A stretch of DNA of 64,000 nt, taken from Pseudomonas mohnii (lineage in GTDB: Bacteria; Pseudomonadota; Gammaproteobacteria; Pseudomonadales; Pseudomonadaceae). The translations under genes were made by a program, and so were the position numbers. The notes below the pieces were generated by a model. That model saw only the letters and a list, made by a program, of their open reading frames with translations. It was not told the origin of the DNA and did no database searches. Shown here piece by piece: positions 24,717-32,522 of this stretch (positions within the stretch are counted from its first letter, which is position 1; every line of letters starts with the position of its first letter). The DNA lies in the NCBI RefSeq assembly GCF_900105115.1, contig NZ_FNRV01000001.1, positions 682,001 through 746,000 on the forward strand. The letters run 5' to 3'.

Positions 24717-25664
24717 TTAGTGGTTAAAAGACTGCTGGAACGAGTCGTCGATGATCGGTGCGGTGGCCAATTCGTTCGGCAGCGCCTTGACCTTGAACAG
24801 GAAGTCCGCGGTGCTCTGCAAGTCCTTGGCGGCCTGGGCATCCACCGGGCCGACGGACATGTGCGCCTGGCGCAACCAATGCCGGGAAACGTCCTGATCG
24901 AGGTTGGCTTTCTTCGCCCAGAGGTCAGCGTATTCGTCGGTGTGGTTGTCGACCCAGGCTCGGGCCTTTTTCAGGCGCCCCAGAAAGTCAGCGATGGCTT
25001 CCCGCTTGCTGTCGATCGAAGGCGTCGACGCGGCGATGGCGCTCAGACCCGGCATCAGGTTCTTGGCCGTGAGGATCGGCCGGGCGCCGGAAAACAGGAT
25101 TTGCTGGGAAATGTAGGGTTCCCAGACCGGGAAGGCATCGATGCTGCCCTGGGGCAATGCGGCGGCGGCATCGATCGGCATCAGTTTGATGAAGTCGACA
25201 TAGTCTTCCGGCAAGTCGGCTTTTTCCAGCGCACGCAAGGTCAATTGCTGGCTCCAGGCACCGGGCCAGTAAGCGACTTTCTTGCCCTTGAGATCAGCGA
25301 TGGTTTTTACCGGCGAATCCTTGGGCACCAGCAAGGCGATGGTGTCCGGGTTTTGCCGCGAGACACCGATCAGCTTGACCGGCGCCTGCTTGGCGGCAAG
25401 GAACAGGAACCCCGAATCGCCAAGAAAACCCAGGTCCAGCGCGCCGGTGCTCAACGCTTCCGCCAGCGGCGCGGCGGCCTGGAAGTGCTTCCAGTCAACG
25501 GTATACGGCGCGCCTTCCAGTACACCCGAGGCTTCCACCGAGGCGCGCACGTTGTAGTAGTTCTGATCGCCAATGTGCAGGACGACCGGCTCGGCGGCGT
25601 AGGCCAGTGGTGCGGCAAACAACGCGCTGGTCAACAGACCGCGCACGAATCGGGAGAGGTTCAT
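24717..25664 (-). CDS. ABC substrate-binding protein, SsuA/TauA/NMT1 type
   Basis: 315 residues with a Sec signal (MNLSRFVRGLLTSALFAAPL, cleavage after AYA). The mature protein shows LHIGDQNYYNVRASVEASGV, STGALDLGFLGDSGFLFLAA, VPKDSPVKTIADLKGKKVAY and IDAFPVWEPYIS, all typical of aliphatic-sulfonate/nitrate/taurine-type binding proteins. It is divergent from a second binding protein plus permease and ATPase at 25952-28556, to which it probably delivers an alternative substrate (inference). Confidence 0.88.
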   Translation of the reverse strand: MNLSRFVRGLLTSALFAAPLAYAAEPVVLHIGDQNYYNVRASVEASGVLEGAPYTVDWKHFQAAAPLAEALSTGALDLGFLGDSGFLFLAAKQAPVKLIGVSRQNPDTIALLVPKDSPVKTIADLKGKKVAYWPGAWSQQLTLRALEKADLPEDYVDFIKLMPIDAAAALPQGSIDAFPVWEPYISQQILFSGARPILTAKNLMPGLSAIAASTPSIDSKREAIADFLGRLKKARAWVDNHTDEYADLWAKKANLDQDVSRHWLRQAHMSVGPVDAQAAKDLQSTADFLFKVKALPNELATAPIIDDSFQQSFNH

Positions 25665-25951
25665 CGGGGGCTCCTTGAAAGTGATTGCGCTAGACCATAA
25701 CGCTCTTACAAGAAGCGTTTAAATTCTATTTATGCATAAGCTAATGACCCGCATTGCGTGGTGTTGGCTCAGCAACAGCAACTCAACAGAGTGTTTTCTG
25801 CCGTACATCCCGACTCCCCCACCTCAATGGCAAAGCCCTGATAAAGCGCGACTTCGAAAACATGGCACAGAGCCTGCAATATTCCTTTTATGCAGGATGC
25901 ACTCGAATAAATTATTTTTTTGGATATAAGAATCTCGCCAGGAGCCGCTAC
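25665..25951. promoter_or_regulatory. Divergent promoter region between two binding-protein genes
   Basis: A 287-bp gap with an AT-rich end near each gene. TTATGCATAA (25730-25739) is a perfect palindrome in front of the minus-strand gene, and a run of Ts (around 25913-25921) precedes the plus-strand start. CysB control is plausible for an SsuA-type system but no CysB box can be proven by eye. Confidence 0.4.
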
Positions 25952-26938
25952 ATGAAATCGATCGCCCGTTTTCCCGCCATCCGGTCTCTGCTGAGCGCCT
26001 GCGCCCTGGCCCTGAGCCTGCAACCCACGGCCCAGGCAGCTGAAGCACCGCCAGCCGAAGTGCACCTGGACTACGCCTATTACTCACCCGTCAGCCTGGT
26101 GCTCAAGCATTTCGGTTTTCTGGAGAAAGCCCTGCCGCAGACCAAGGTCAGCTGGGTGCTGAGCCAGGGCAGTAACCGCTCACTGGAATACCTCAACAGC
26201 GGCGGCGTCGACTTCGCCTCCTCTGCCAGCCTCGCCGCCGTGCTCAGTCGCGCCAATGGCAGTCCGATCAAATCGGTTTACGTCTATAGCCGCGCCGAGT
26301 GGACTGCGCTGGTGGTGCGCAAGGATTCACCGTACACAACCGTGGCCGACCTCAAAGGCAAGAAAATCGCCGCCACCAAAGGCACCGACCCTTACCTGTT
26401 CACCCTGCGCAGCCTGCAACAAGCCGGCCTGAACAAAGACGATGTGGAACTGGTGCACTTGCAGCACCCGGACGGTCGCGCCGCACTGGAAAAAGGTGAT
26501 GTCGACGCCTGGGCCGGGCTCGATCCGCACATGGCCGCCAGCCAGGTCCAGGCCGGCTCGCGCCTGCTGTACCGCAACACTGACTTCAACAGCTATGGCG
26601 TGGTCAGCGTCACTGACCGTTATGCCAACGAGCATCCACACACCATCGACACCGTGCTCAAGGCGTACGAACAGGCTCGGGAATGGGCGGTAAAAAATCC
26701 TGAAGAGCTGGCGAAACTGCTCGCCACCGAATCCGGGCTGCCGCTGGAAGTGGCCAGGCTGCAACTGTCGCGCACCGACCTGAGCAACCCGCAACTGACC
26801 GCCAAGGACGTGCTCGCCTCCAAGGCCGCCGCGCCGATTCTGGTCTCCGAAGAACTTGTGCGGCGCGGGGTGAATGTCGATCAAGTCATCGACCAACTGA
26901 TCGACACCGGCTTCAAAGAAACCGTCGCTCGCCAGTAA
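25952..26938 (+). CDS. ABC substrate-binding protein, aliphatic sulfonate type
   Basis: 328 residues with a signal peptide (AIRSLLSACALALSLQPTAQ, cleavage near AQA). Family motifs are YAYYSPVSLVLKHFGFLEKA, WVLSQGSNRSLEYLNSGGVD, DFASSASLAAVLSRANG, VVRKDSPYTTVADLKGKKIA and DAWAGLDPHMA. AGGAG (25940-25944) fixes ATG 25952. It is first gene of a three-gene importer operon; only about a quarter of its residues look similar to the divergent binding protein. Confidence 0.9.
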   Translation: MKSIARFPAIRSLLSACALALSLQPTAQAAEAPPAEVHLDYAYYSPVSLVLKHFGFLEKALPQTKVSWVLSQGSNRSLEYLNSGGVDFASSASLAAVLSRANGSPIKSVYVYSRAEWTALVVRKDSPYTTVADLKGKKIAATKGTDPYLFTLRSLQQAGLNKDDVELVHLQHPDGRAALEKGDVDAWAGLDPHMAASQVQAGSRLLYRNTDFNSYGVVSVTDRYANEHPHTIDTVLKAYEQAREWAVKNPEELAKLLATESGLPLEVARLQLSRTDLSNPQLTAKDVLASKAAAPILVSEELVRRGVNVDQVIDQLIDTGFKETVARQ

Positions 26939-27002
26939 ATACCTGCCAACGGTCAAGACTGAATCCGCGCCCGCCGCGGATTCGTCATCACCGGAGAATC
27001 CC

Positions 27003-27839
27003 ATGTCCAGCAAAACCAAAAACCTGCCAGCCCACTTGGCATTGCCTGCTCCGCGTCGGCTGAACAATGCCTGGCGCCTGCGCCTCAAGGCGCTGGCGCT
27101 GCCGGCGCTGATCATCCTCGTGCTGGAAATCGTCGTACGTGTCGGTTGGCTGCCGTCCTACCAGATGCCGGCGCCGAGCGACATTGCCCTGACCTTGAGG
27201 GATCTGGCCGAGGGTGCCTTGTGGAAGCACATCAGCGCCAGCCTGTTGCGCGTCTTGCTCGGTTTCGCCATCGGCGCCAGCCTGGCCCTGGTATTCGCTG
27301 CCTGGGTCGGGCTGAGCCGGGAAGCCGAAGCCTGGCTGGAACCGACATTCGCCGGCCTGCGTTCGATTCCCAGCCTGGCCTGGGTACCGTTGTTGTTGCT
27401 GTGGCTGGGGATCGACGAGACTTCGAAAATTGTCCTGATTGCCATCGGCGCGTTCTTTCCGGTGTACCTCAATGGCGTCGCGGCGATCCGCAATATCGAC
27501 CGCAAACTGGTGGAGGTCGGGCAGATGTACGGTTTCAGCCACCGCCGACTGGTGCAGCGGATTCTGCTGCCCGCCGCCCTGCCCGGCCTGTTCACCGGGC
27601 TGCGCAGCGGCATGAGTCTGGCGTGGATGTTTCTGGTGGCCGCCGAGTTGATCGCGGCAACCAAAGGCCTGGGTTATTTGCTCAGTGACGGCCGCGAGAC
27701 TTCCCGCCCGGACATCGTTCTGGCGGCAATCATTGTACTGGCGCTGCTGGGCAAGCTCAGCGACGGCCTGCTGGCCAGCCTGGAGAAACGTTTCCTGGCC
27801 TGGCGCGACACTTTCAACGGCCACAGCGCAGAGGATTGA
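27003..27839 (+). CDS. ABC permease, SsuC/TauC type
   Basis: 278 residues, about six transmembrane helices (ALALPALIILVLEIVVRVGW; ISASLLRVLLGFAIGASLAL; LAWVPLLLLWLGIDETSKIV). The coupling loop is EVGQMYGFSHRRLVQRILLPAALPGLFTGLR, matching the EAA motif. The downstream ATPase starts 3 bp after the stop. It transports the ligand delivered by the adjacent binding protein(s). Confidence 0.92.
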   Translation: MSSKTKNLPAHLALPAPRRLNNAWRLRLKALALPALIILVLEIVVRVGWLPSYQMPAPSDIALTLRDLAEGALWKHISASLLRVLLGFAIGASLALVFAAWVGLSREAEAWLEPTFAGLRSIPSLAWVPLLLLWLGIDETSKIVLIAIGAFFPVYLNGVAAIRNIDRKLVEVGQMYGFSHRRLVQRILLPAALPGLFTGLRSGMSLAWMFLVAAELIAATKGLGYLLSDGRETSRPDIVLAAIIVLALLGKLSDGLLASLEKRFLAWRDTFNGHSAED

Positions 27840-27842
27840 GCC

Positions 27843-28556
27843 ATGACCGAACACTTGCTGGATATTCGCGTCGAGCGCAAAACCTTCGCCGCCACCACCG
27901 TGCTCAACAACATCCACTTGCAGTTGCTGCCTCGGGAAACCGTCAGCCTGCTCGGTCCCAGCGGTTGCGGCAAAAGCACCTTGTTGCGGATCGTCGCCGG
28001 ACTGGAGAAAGACTTCCAAGGCGAACTGCGCAGCCGCGCCGGTGAGGTCGCGTTCGTGTTCCAGGAACCACGCCTGATGCCCTGGCTGACGGTTGAACAG
28101 AACATCGGTTTCAGCGCCGACAACCATTACGACAAGGCCTGGGTCGCGCAGTTGATCGAGGAAGTCGGCCTCGGTGGCTTTGCCCAGACCCTGCCCAAGG
28201 CCCTTTCCGGCGGCATGGCGCAACGGGTGGCCATCGCCCGAGGCCTCTATTCGCGACCGCAAGTGTTGCTGCTCGACGAACCTTTCAGCGCGGTAGACGC
28301 CTTTACCCGCATGAAGCTGCAGGACTTGCTGCTACAACTGGCCGAGCGCCACGCCATCGCCTTGCTGTTGGTGACCCATGATGTCGATGAAGCGCTGTAC
28401 CTCAGTGATCGCGTGTTGGTCATGGACAATCGCCCCAGCAGCATTCGCCAGGAGCTGGCGGTAGAACTGGCGCATCCCCGTGACCGCCGGGACCCGCTGC
28501 TGGCGCAACTCAAAGCGTTGTCGTTGACCGAGTTGCAGCGGGCGCATGTGATCTGA
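27843..28556 (+). CDS. ABC ATPase, SsuB/TauB type
   Basis: 237 residues. Walker A is GPSGCGKSTLL, the Q-loop VFQEPRLMPW, the signature LSGGMAQRVAIARGL, Walker B VLLLDEPFSAVDAFTR and the H-loop LLVTHDVDEALYL. It energises the importer of 25952-27839. RVERKTFAATTVLNN at the start replaces the usual strand 1 but the fold is complete. It is last gene of the unit. Confidence 0.95.
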   Translation: MTEHLLDIRVERKTFAATTVLNNIHLQLLPRETVSLLGPSGCGKSTLLRIVAGLEKDFQGELRSRAGEVAFVFQEPRLMPWLTVEQNIGFSADNHYDKAWVAQLIEEVGLGGFAQTLPKALSGGMAQRVAIARGLYSRPQVLLLDEPFSAVDAFTRMKLQDLLLQLAERHAIALLLVTHDVDEALYLSDRVLVMDNRPSSIRQELAVELAHPRDRRDPLLAQLKALSLTELQRAHVI

Positions 28557-28637
28557 ACCTGCATGCCAAATCCTGAAGGCGCCTGGCGCCTGCAGGAAGC
28601 AACTATGCTGAACACTCCAATCCGGAGGGTTCGGTCG

Positions 28638-29318
28638 ATGTGCGGAAGGCTGTCGCAGTATCGAGGCATCCACGATTTCGTCGCGGCGCTGAGCATTCCC
28701 GACGCGATGATCAATCACGTTGGCGATGAACCCTTGGCGCGCTACAACGCTGCGCCCACCACGCAACTTGCATTGCTGCATCTGGAGAACGACGGCTTGC
28801 ATGCTGACTCACAGCGCTGGGGCTGGCGCCCGCACTGGGCGAAGGATCGCGCGCCACCGATCAATGCGCGGGTCGAGAAAGTCGCCCATGGCCCGTTTTT
28901 TCGGGCGATCTGGCCGCACCGGGCAATCTGCCCGATAGACAACTGGTTCGAATGGGTGGACGCCGGCGATGGCACCCGGCAACCCTGGCTGATCCGACGG
29001 CGCGACCGGGGACCGATCTACTGCGCGGCAATCGGACAGTTCCCCGTTGGCGGCGCCGCGCCTCGGGACGATGACGGTTTTGTCATCATCACCGCCGACA
29101 GCGCCGGCGGCTTGCTGGACATTCACGACCGCCGCCCCGTCGTGCTGTCGGCCGAACTGGCGCGGGAATGGCTGGACCCGGCCACCCCAAAAGAGCGCGC
29201 CGAGCAGCTGGTACTTTTGCAGGGTGAAGGCAGCGATGCATTTCAATGGCACAGGGTGAGCAAAGCGGTTGGCAACGTCAGAAACCAGGCAGCCACCTTG
29301 ATTGATGAAGTCACTTGA
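28638..29318 (+). CDS. SRAP / SOS response-associated peptidase (YedK/HMCES family)
   Basis: 226 residues beginning MCGRLSQYRGIHDFVAALSI. Cys2 is the invariant nucleophile that crosslinks to abasic sites in single-stranded DNA. Other active-site parts are NAAPTTQ, INARVEKVA (Asn, Arg, Glu), IDNWFEWVD (Glu) and LDIHDRRPVVLS (His). The start is fixed because Cys must be residue 2; CGGAGGG precedes it. It shields abasic sites at stalled forks in known homologues. Confidence 0.93.
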   Translation: MCGRLSQYRGIHDFVAALSIPDAMINHVGDEPLARYNAAPTTQLALLHLENDGLHADSQRWGWRPHWAKDRAPPINARVEKVAHGPFFRAIWPHRAICPIDNWFEWVDAGDGTRQPWLIRRRDRGPIYCAAIGQFPVGGAAPRDDDGFVIITADSAGGLLDIHDRRPVVLSAELAREWLDPATPKERAEQLVLLQGEGSDAFQWHRVSKAVGNVRNQAATLIDEVT

Positions 29319-29416
29319 ACCTGTCATTCCTCATGTCTGTCCGATGGGGATGCAGATCTCTCTGAATCCTCTTCTCGACTATCGCGTCCAGCCCAACATT
29401 GGCTTCGGAGGACCCC

Positions 29417-29644
29417 ATGAGCGAGCTCGTCCCTTATGCCGTGCATTACCTACTCGACGGTGTGCGACAGCACTTCTTCAAGATGGCGGTAAAATTTTCG
29501 GAGGTCGACGCCATTCATTCGGCCTCCGTCCATGCATTTCCCCAGCACGACTTGCAAATGGCCACCTATTCATCCCTGGAAGCGGCGCGTATCAAGGCAA
29601 GGCAGTTGGGGATCACCCAGATTCGCTGGAATGAAGCGGTCTGA
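29417..29644 (+). CDS. Small hypothetical protein, 75 aa
   Basis: MSELVPYAVHYLLDGVRQHF followed by FKMAVKFSEVDAIHSASVHA and ends GITQIRWNEAV. It reads like the short Pseudomonas proteins grouped under DUF6555 (YxLxGxxxxF, D-A-x-H, I-T-x-(V/I)-x-W), stated with caution. GGAGGACCCC precedes ATG 29417. Its natural terminator, 12 bp downstream, has been split by the IS element. Confidence 0.65.
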   Translation: MSELVPYAVHYLLDGVRQHFFKMAVKFSEVDAIHSASVHAFPQHDLQMATYSSLEAARIKARQLGITQIRWNEAV

Positions 29645-29662
29645 CAGAATTGAAAAGCCCCG

Positions 29663-29670
29663 TTCGACGA
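29663..29670. repeat. Target-site duplication, left copy (TTCGACGA)
   Basis: Exact 8-bp copy of 31097-31104, directly abutting the left inverted repeat of the IS4 element. Confidence 0.9.
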
Positions 29671-29681
29671 CGTAATGCTGT

Positions 29682-31013
29682 TCACTTAAGTGGAGCAGCC
29701 TTACGGTCTACTGGAAATCGGGTTTTTGAGATCTTCACCGTCCTTGGCCTCGAAGGCCTTGGACGGTGATCCAGAAACAATCCTCCAATACCTGCCCTTA
29801 ACTCTGCCAAGCGTCTCCCTGTGGCTGAAATCGGGTTGGCCGCTGCCATCACAATCAATTGCACCGCGATGTACTGACAAGCCGGTTTGAAACGGATGTC
29901 CGAGGGCGCTCGGCCAAACGCCACCGCTGCCTGACTGGCTTCCCGACGAATTACGTTGTAAGCCAGCAAAAGTCCCCATACCTCCTGATAAATCAGCTCG
30001 ACTTTTTTGCTGCGCAAGGTCATGGCGTTCTGTTGCATCGAACTCTTGATGTCTCTGAAGCCCAGCTCGATCTCCCAGCGTTCCTGATAAAGCTTGGCCA
30101 CGGCTTTGGCGTTGTAGGTGTCAACCGGCAAGGACGTCATGACGGTCTTCACCTTGCCTTGAATTTCATAGCTGACTTCACGTACCTCCCAGTGCGATGG
30201 AAGGGCCGGATTTCGCTTTCTGGCCTGCGGCGAGACTTTCATGCGCACCAAACGATCATGCTGGCTGTAGCGGCTCACTTCTTCGCAGACCAGTCCTTTT
30301 TTTGCCGGGATCAACCAGTGACGGTTGCTACCCGCGCTGCTCAGACTCGACAGCAGCTCGGCGCCCCAGAACCCTTTGTCGAACAGCGTCACCGAGTGGT
30401 CGGGAATCTGCTGCAAAAACTCGTCGGCCAAGCGCATTTCACTGCGTCGGTAAGGGCTCAATTGCGCATCCAGGATCACATGCGAACGCACATTCATCAG
30501 CGCCACCAGGCGCAGCATGGGAAACGGTGTCTGGCGCTCACTCGGAGTATTTCCCGACCCGAAGTGGTCCCGAAGCTCGGGCGTATCCGGGGTGCGTAAA
30601 AGTGCACCGTCCACCGCGAATACCTGCAGGTCGTGCCAGGCATCATCGTCGTAGCGCTCTGCCCCCCATTGAGTACCGGTCTTGCGAAACAGCCACTCAA
30701 CAGGATCGGCACCGAGCCGCTTTCGCGCCTCGGTCACACCGCTGCGGGCCAACAAGTGGTCAGAAGCCAGACCTTGGGCGCAGATATTCAGGCGTCTGGC
30801 CACTTCGTGAACGGGCTCATCTCGAAATAGCGCCATCCCCAAGACCAACCAAAGCACTTGATCAGCGGGCAGACGACGCCGGCGAATGGTCGCCTGACTC
30901 GACAAATCCAGTGCAGACGCTACCCATTCAAGGGGAATGTTTTGAGTAAAAGTGCTCAGGTCGCAGAAGTTGAAAAGGTCGCCGAGGTCGAGCAGGTCCT
31001 GTTGAACAGACAT
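29682..31013 (-). CDS. IS4-family transposase
   Basis: 443 residues from ATG 31013 (MSVQQDLLDLGDLFNFCDLS). DDE catalytic residues are Asp in VFAVDGALLRTPD, Asp in VTLFDKGFWGAE, and Glu in the Y-(2)-R-(3)-E-(6)-K signature YQERWEIELGFRDIK, the IS4 hallmark. The frame is also open upstream to TTG 31073, which would place the hairpin at 31016-31049 inside the coding sequence; no ribosome binding site precedes ATG 31013, so the start is unsettled. The gene is intact. Confidence 0.93.
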   Translation of the reverse strand: MSVQQDLLDLGDLFNFCDLSTFTQNIPLEWVASALDLSSQATIRRRRLPADQVLWLVLGMALFRDEPVHEVARRLNICAQGLASDHLLARSGVTEARKRLGADPVEWLFRKTGTQWGAERYDDDAWHDLQVFAVDGALLRTPDTPELRDHFGSGNTPSERQTPFPMLRLVALMNVRSHVILDAQLSPYRRSEMRLADEFLQQIPDHSVTLFDKGFWGAELLSSLSSAGSNRHWLIPAKKGLVCEEVSRYSQHDRLVRMKVSPQARKRNPALPSHWEVREVSYEIQGKVKTVMTSLPVDTYNAKAVAKLYQERWEIELGFRDIKSSMQQNAMTLRSKKVELIYQEVWGLLLAYNVIRREASQAAVAFGRAPSDIRFKPACQYIAVQLIVMAAANPISATGRRLAELRAGIGGLFLDHRPRPSRPRTVKISKTRFPVDRKAAPLK

Positions 31014-31015
31014 AA

Positions 31016-31049
31016 AAAATCCGATGCCAGAGGTCTGGCATCGGATTTT
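31016..31049 (-). terminator. Perfect 16-bp hairpin at the transposase start
   Basis: AAAATCCGATGCCAGA (31016-31031) pairs exactly with TCTGGCATCGGATTTT (31034-31049), GG loop. On the minus strand it ends in a T tract touching ATG 31013, so it looks like an intrinsic terminator facing the transposase gene, probably blocking transcription entering from outside. Confidence 0.75.
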
Positions 31050-31096
31050 CGATGAAGTCCGGTTGGGACTCAAATGCTTAAGTGAACAGCATTACG

Positions 31097-31104
31097 TTCG
31101 ACGA
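31097..31104. repeat. Target-site duplication, right copy (TTCGACGA)
   Basis: Exact 8-bp copy of 29663-29670, directly abutting the right inverted repeat. Confidence 0.9.
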
Positions 31105-31129
31105 CGGGGCTTATTTGTACGCGGCCCGG

Positions 31130-31285
31130 TCAGGGCTTCAATGGCCTCTCCATATCGCGCTCCGACAGCTCCCGGCTGTCGTCACGTTTCCATGTCTGCT
31201 GCGAGTGCTTCTGCTGTTCCAGCTCTTCTTCCGTTGGTTCATCCGTGTCGTCGTCAAGGTCCGGACGCTTGGGGTCAGTGGTCAT
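31130..31285 (-). CDS. Small acidic hydrophilic protein, 51 aa
   Basis: ATG 31285 to TGA 31130: MTTDPKRPDLDDDTDEPTEE, then ELEQQKHSQQTWKRDDSREL and SERDMERPLKP. AGAGGTG precedes the start. It is highly charged, with no hydrophobic core, and probably disordered. It is convergent with the 75-aa gene across the IS. No family is recognised; Pseudomonas genomes contain many such short proteins. Confidence 0.65.
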   Translation of the reverse strand: MTTDPKRPDLDDDTDEPTEEELEQQKHSQQTWKRDDSRELSERDMERPLKP

Positions 31286-31351
31286 GTTCACCTCTCTTCC
31301 TGAAGGGATCGGTCATCAATCTTAAGCGTAGAACAATTTCCCGTGCCCGGC

Positions 31352-31666
31352 TCACAGCCACCCTCGCAGCAAAAAGAAGAAGCCCATGCTCAACAGCATG
31401 CTGAGCAAGGTGTTGCGGGTGTACAGCACCAGGCCGATGGCCACCAGCGAGCTGATCAGGTAAGGGTTGTCCCAATGCAGATTCAGCTGCTTTTCAGGCA
31501 TGAACACAATCGGCCCGCAGATCGCGGTCAACATGCCCGGCACGGCAAAGCCCAGGAACTGTCGGGCATTGCTGCTCAAGCGCACCGGCAGGCGCGGTTC
31601 CAGAAACACATAGCGGTTGAGGAACACCAACATCCCCATTCCAATAATCACTGCCCAGACCATCAT
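31352..31666 (-). CDS. azlD: AzlD-family branched-chain amino acid exporter subunit
   Basis: 104 residues, about four hydrophobic segments (MMVWAVIIGMGMLVFLNRYV; LGFAVPGMLTAICGPIVFMP; PYLISSLVAIGLVLYTRNTL). AzlD is the small partner of AzlC in amino-acid efflux. RLSSNARQFLGFAVPGML is a family landmark. Its start overlaps the azlC stop by 4 bases. Confidence 0.85.
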   Translation of the reverse strand: MMVWAVIIGMGMLVFLNRYVFLEPRLPVRLSSNARQFLGFAVPGMLTAICGPIVFMPEKQLNLHWDNPYLISSLVAIGLVLYTRNTLLSMLLSMGFFFLLRGWL

Positions 31667-32361
31667 GTGCGTCCACCGTAGAATTTATTGCAGATAAAAC
31701 CGGCGGTCATGCCCGCCAACCCCGACAACACCAGCGCCGAGCCCCATTGCCAGTAACTGAACAGCACCGAACAGAACAGCGACACCGCGACGCACACCAC
31801 CGTCGGCACATTGCGCACCACCGGGGTGATCAGGGCGATGAAGGTGGCGGCGATGGAGAAGTCCAGCCCCAGGTGCTCAAGGCCCGGAATGCTGCTGCCG
31901 AGCACGATACCGGCCAGGGTAAAGAGGTTCCAGGCGACGTAGAACGTCAAGCCGACCCCGAGGGCGTACCAGCGGTTGAACTGTTGCTTGTCATGTTGAC
32001 TGGTCAGGGCGAACAACTCATCGGTGAGCAGAAAGCCCAATCCTGCCCGCCAGCGACCCGGAAGCGGCGAAATCACCGAACGCAGGCTCATTCCATAAAG
32101 CAGGTGTTGGGAGGTCAGCAAGAGCGTGGTCAGCAGGATCGAAAAGATCCCGGCGCCGCCCTTGAGCATGCCGATGGCCACCAATTGCGCGGCGCCGGCA
32201 AACACGATGCTCGACAAACCCTGGCCTTGCAGGGGGGTGAGGTTGGCTTCGATGGCCATGGAGCCGGCCAGCAACCCCCAGGGTGCGGTGGCCAGGGACA
32301 GCGGCATGATCGCCGCGGCGCCGCGAAGGAACGCACTGCGCGGCATGAGTGAATTGGACAT
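31663..32361 (-). CDS. azlC: AzlC-family branched-chain amino acid exporter
   Basis: 232 residues with several transmembrane helices. Family motifs are ATAPWGLLAGSMAIEANLTP, SSIVFAGAAQLVAIGMLKGG, TSQHLLYGMSLR and FLLTDELFALT. It exports amino acids such as valine or leucine analogues with AzlD. No regulator is adjacent on this strand; the PAS-GGDEF gene is divergent. Confidence 0.9.
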   Translation of the reverse strand: MSNSLMPRSAFLRGAAAIMPLSLATAPWGLLAGSMAIEANLTPLQGQGLSSIVFAGAAQLVAIGMLKGGAGIFSILLTTLLLTSQHLLYGMSLRSVISPLPGRWRAGLGFLLTDELFALTSQHDKQQFNRWYALGVGLTFYVAWNLFTLAGIVLGSSIPGLEHLGLDFSIAATFIALITPVVRNVPTVVCVAVSLFCSVLFSYWQWGSALVLSGLAGMTAGFICNKFYGGRT

Positions 32362-32522
32362 AACGCTCTACAACCAGTGAAGGACGGCAAACTGTGCCAG
32401 TACTGGCCGACGTTGGCTTGAACTATCTTGCGCATATTGCCATTCATCGGCTGCCTGCTTGCGTCGGCTCAATAGTAGCAACATGATGGCGCTGCATTTT
32501 TCCCCTCGAGGTGCGGCCGTTC

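Larger units (their letters stand above)
29671..31096 (-). mobile_element. IS4-family insertion sequence, 1426 bp
   Basis: Bounded by perfect 20-bp terminal inverted repeats (29671-29690 and 31077-31096, CGTAATGCTGTTCACTTAAG) and by an 8-bp target duplication TTCGACGA (29663-29670 and 31097-31104). One transposase gene fills the element. Ends, duplication and reading frame are intact, so the element looks recent and possibly active. The name within ISfinder cannot be given without a search. Confidence 0.93.
29654..31113. terminator. Terminator hairpin split by the IS insertion
   Basis: AAGCCCCG (29655-29662) and CGGGGCTT (31105-31112) flank the IS and its target duplication. Removing the IS and one copy of TTCGACGA restores AAGCCCCGT-TCGACG-ACGGGGCTT, a 9-bp stem with 6-nt loop between two converging genes. 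Confidence 0.8.
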
